A stretch of DNA of 64,000 nucleotides from Pachyseris speciosa (lineage: Eukaryota > Cnidaria > Anthozoa > Scleractinia > Pachyseridae): positions 520,001 through 584,000 of the forward strand of contig JAEMWC010000388.1 in NCBI GenBank assembly GCA_016490735.1, given 5' to 3'. The translations under genes were made by a program, and so were the position numbers. Below, in pieces: positions 63,166-64,000 of this stretch (the stretch's first letter is position 1; each line of letters begins with the position of its first letter). Under the pieces are notes generated by a model that did not search any database, was not told the origin of the DNA, and was given only the letters and a program-made list of their open reading frames with translations.

Positions 63166-64000
63166 TACGGTATAAAGCATTTTGGCCTTGCTTTAAAATT
63201 TATGTCTTATTCTAGGCAGCTTGGAAATGGCAAGCCTACATGTATCAGTGGTATTGTTAATCCTGTCAGGTTCTTGTGGCCACTTTATACATGTACATTT
63301 AAAAAGATTACAATTGGCCAGGGTCAAACTTACGTATCTGCATCATTTTAGAAAAAAAAATTCATGAAAAAATAAAAGAGCATTTTTTTAGACAAAAGCT
63401 TCATTATTTTATGTAGCTTATGCTGATAAATGACCAAAGCATTGTCTTGTTTGACATCCTTAGGAACTGTGATGTTTTTCTAGCATTATTCTAAAGTCAG
63501 AGAAAAAATAATAGAAATGATTGTGGTAAACAGCTGAGAAAAGCTATCCGCATGCAAAAAAAGTGAAGAAGTTATTATCACAGCCAAGAGTAACCAGTCT
63601 CTCTCAACTTGTAAGTATATTGTCTGATGCACATCAAGCATGACTCATGTGATAATGGATAACTAAAATTAATCTGCATATGAAATGTCATAGTTCAACA
63701 CTGACCAAATCAATGATGTTTTGCAAGGGAAAATTAATAATTATTTTTTTTTATTTTTCTTGGAAAAGCAATTAAGGTGCATTAAGTCATACACTTAGCC
63801 TTTACAAGGTGCTTAAAGAGGTTTTTGATCTATCAAATATTGATCATACTTGTTTTCTTACCTCTTGCCCAGATATTTAAAGTTTGTCCAGGACACTGTT
63901 TACGATAATCTTCATGAAGCCAAGTTGGGTGGAGTGCCAGGCACATTTCACTTGGTTAAGAGTTATTTAAAGATTAAGCTTCCACCAGTGGTGCAAGGAT
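49032..64000 (+). CDS. NUP93: NUP93 nucleoporin, exons 1-9, 3' part beyond window
   Basis: Exons: 49032-49204, 55408-55525, 55630-55692, 56321-56449, 56621-56695, 59555-59644, 60404-60495, 60614-60673 and 63873 to beyond 64000. All junctions are AG/GT with matching phases and about 309 codons are visible. The start FGDLLQQAEQLTAD and VERNLHQLAEAGQRLW, then KTFEPLEPVRETDIQ, GFLRNERENAIL, ALDATELAYARQ, and AKLGGVPGTFHLVKSYLKIK match NUP93 along its length. NUP93 (yeast Nic96) is a scaffold of the nuclear pore inner ring; its N-terminal helical region recruits the Nup62 complex, and the alpha-solenoid that begins in exon 9 binds Nup205/188 and Nup53 partners. Vertebrate NUP93 is about 819 residues, so roughly 60 percent lies outside. 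Confidence 0.95.
50406..52390. mobile_element. CAGTACCG-ended TIR element with TA target, copy 1
   Basis: TIRs of 29 bp are perfect, starting CAGTACCGGGCAGATGTAAG, with TA on each side (50404-50405 and 52391-52392). The subterminal regions are packed with TCGAGG/CTCGAA words. A 191-bp internal segment is tandemly duplicated (about 50478-50670 and 50672-50862). TA duplication and a CAGT start fit Tc1/mariner-type elements. No transposase is seen. Confidence 0.75.
53677..53775. repeat. Short palindrome GTAGTCTCTAATTTTTGGCG
   Basis: GTAGTCTCTAATTTTTGGCG at 53679-53698 is inverted at 53758-53775, with a GC-rich loop between. It splits two direct ~140-bp repeats (about 53457-53605 and 53808-53965), so it is probably a small insertion or the hinge of the foldback. 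Confidence 0.55.
54126..54903. mobile_element. Second Harbinger-like TIR element sharing a TTA
   Basis: The ends GGCCCAATTCAAACATCGAA and the inverse TTCGACATTTGAACTGGGCC are flanked by TTA at 54123-54125 and 54904-54906. Its left TTA is the right target copy of the neighbouring element. The interior is noncoding. Confidence 0.7.
56881..58925. mobile_element. CAGTACCG-ended TIR element with TA target, copy 2
   Basis: TIRs of 25 bp, CAGTACCGCCTGAAAGTATT at the left and inverted at the right, flanked by TA (56879-56880 and 58926-58927). The interior holds a segment (about 57945-58500) shared with 49540-50115 and, inverted, with 53330-53640. GC-rich subterminal palindromes contain GCGGGAA/TTCCCGC words. 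It lies in NUP93 intron 5. Confidence 0.75.
60030..60403 (+). repeat. Tandem decoy copies of NUP93 exon 7 acceptor
   Basis: A unit of about 136 bp carrying the polypyrimidine tract, the AG acceptor and the first 35 nt of exon 7 (ATTATCAAGGATA...GTTAAAGAAC) is present three times. The real exon starts at 60404; decoys start at 60131 and 60267. The first decoy has TAG as its sixth codon and the second reaches TGA after about 15 codons, so using either without the downstream splice would truncate NUP93. Confidence 0.85.
60691..61358. mobile_element. Foldback element, AGGCCTTCCAA ends, CATTAATG TSD
   Basis: The arms at 60699-60948 and about 61098-61350 are inverted copies, joined by a spacer of about 150 bp. 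Exact CATTAATG is found at each end (60691-60698 and 61351-61358). The arms contain GCGACA-rich words (GTCGCTTGT, ACAAATGTCGCTGT). The 8-bp duplication fits hAT. It lies in NUP93 intron 8. Confidence 0.7.
61788..63165 (+). mobile_element. 5'-truncated CR1/L2-like LINE
   Basis: The reverse-transcriptase frame (61847-62962, coding-like from about 61790) runs from just before the KVLEGFAADSL region to the C-terminus. It has FFSDFSKGFDLVDH, GTPQGTKLAPLLF and the catalytic YVDDA, then SYKLLGV-type and YCSIVRSVLEYASPVW motifs and CLRSG near the end. These fit the CR1/L2/jockey side of LINEs. The endonuclease and N-terminal RT are absent. The 3' end is a short untranslated region and an (ATT)n tail at 63118-63165. 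It lies in NUP93 intron 8 in sense orientation, with no stop in the surviving frame. Confidence 0.85.
61847..62962 (+). pseudogene. Reverse transcriptase C-terminal part of the CR1/L2-like LINE
   Basis: 371 codons read from an internal methionine. Finger motifs upstream of KVLEGF are missing, so the enzyme is incomplete despite an intact YVDD. The frame lies in sense inside a NUP93 intron, so it may be transcribed with the host gene. Confidence 0.85.
63166..63872. other. NUP93 intron 8, remainder
   Basis: AT-rich intron sequence with a polypyrimidine tract before the acceptor at 63871-63872. No gene or clear repeat is seen. Confidence 0.5.

Noticed and set aside
1..64000. CRISPR array, prokaryotic operon or organelle segment
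   Set aside because: No regularly spaced identical repeats with unique spacers, no ribosome-binding-site-led gene runs and no mitochondrial genes. Tandem repeats seen are microsatellites or transposon units.

Overview
The window looks like genomic DNA from an anthozoan cnidarian, most likely a stony coral (inference). The evidence is intron-rich animal genes with canonical GT-AG introns, an AT-rich background, a cnidarian-style intronless class A GPCR in tandem, and a dense mix of tRNA-derived SINEs, foldback/TIR elements, a Penelope-type GIY-YIG relic and L1/Tx1-like and CR1/L2-like LINEs. No prokaryotic operons, CRISPR arrays or defence islands are visible.

Layout. 1-6.7 kb: two nearly identical minus-strand rhodopsin-like GPCR genes (the first cut by the window edge), with two SINEs and nested palindromic elements between them. 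6.7-11.6 kb: a composite repeat field whose units carry degenerate tRNA-like heads. 11.8-13.4 kb: a tandem TIR element and the C-terminal relic of a hAT transposase.

14.2-48.7 kb: one large minus-strand gene that I assemble from 23 exons into a 1,440-codon frame. The core matches CEP89 (CCDC123), a distal-appendage protein of the mother centriole. The N-terminal half carries long acidic, R/S/D/E-rich and Gln-rich coiled-coil additions. Its introns hold most of the mobile DNA: a Penelope GIY-YIG relic beside a pair of tRNA-like genes, a full-length LINE with target-site duplication and an apparent 3' transduction, a triple tRNA-like array, SINEs, a GATGGT/ATG higher-order satellite and a TIR family with 8-bp target duplications.

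48.73-49.03 kb is a 299-bp divergent promoter region. From 49.03 kb to the window end runs the plus-strand NUP93 gene (nuclear pore inner-ring scaffold), of which nine exons (about 309 codons) are visible. Its introns hold two Harbinger-like elements sharing one TTA target, two CAGTACCG-ended TA-flanked elements, a foldback element with 8-bp duplications, a micro-tandem that copies the 3' splice site and start of exon 7, and a 5'-truncated CR1/L2-like LINE.

CEP89 and NUP93 are unrelated in function (centriole/cilium and nuclear pore); they share only the divergent promoter. I see no undescribed multi-gene system. The most unusual signals are the tRNA-like arrays, the nested transposon chronology, the GPCR conversion-like tract and the duplicated splice acceptor in NUP93.
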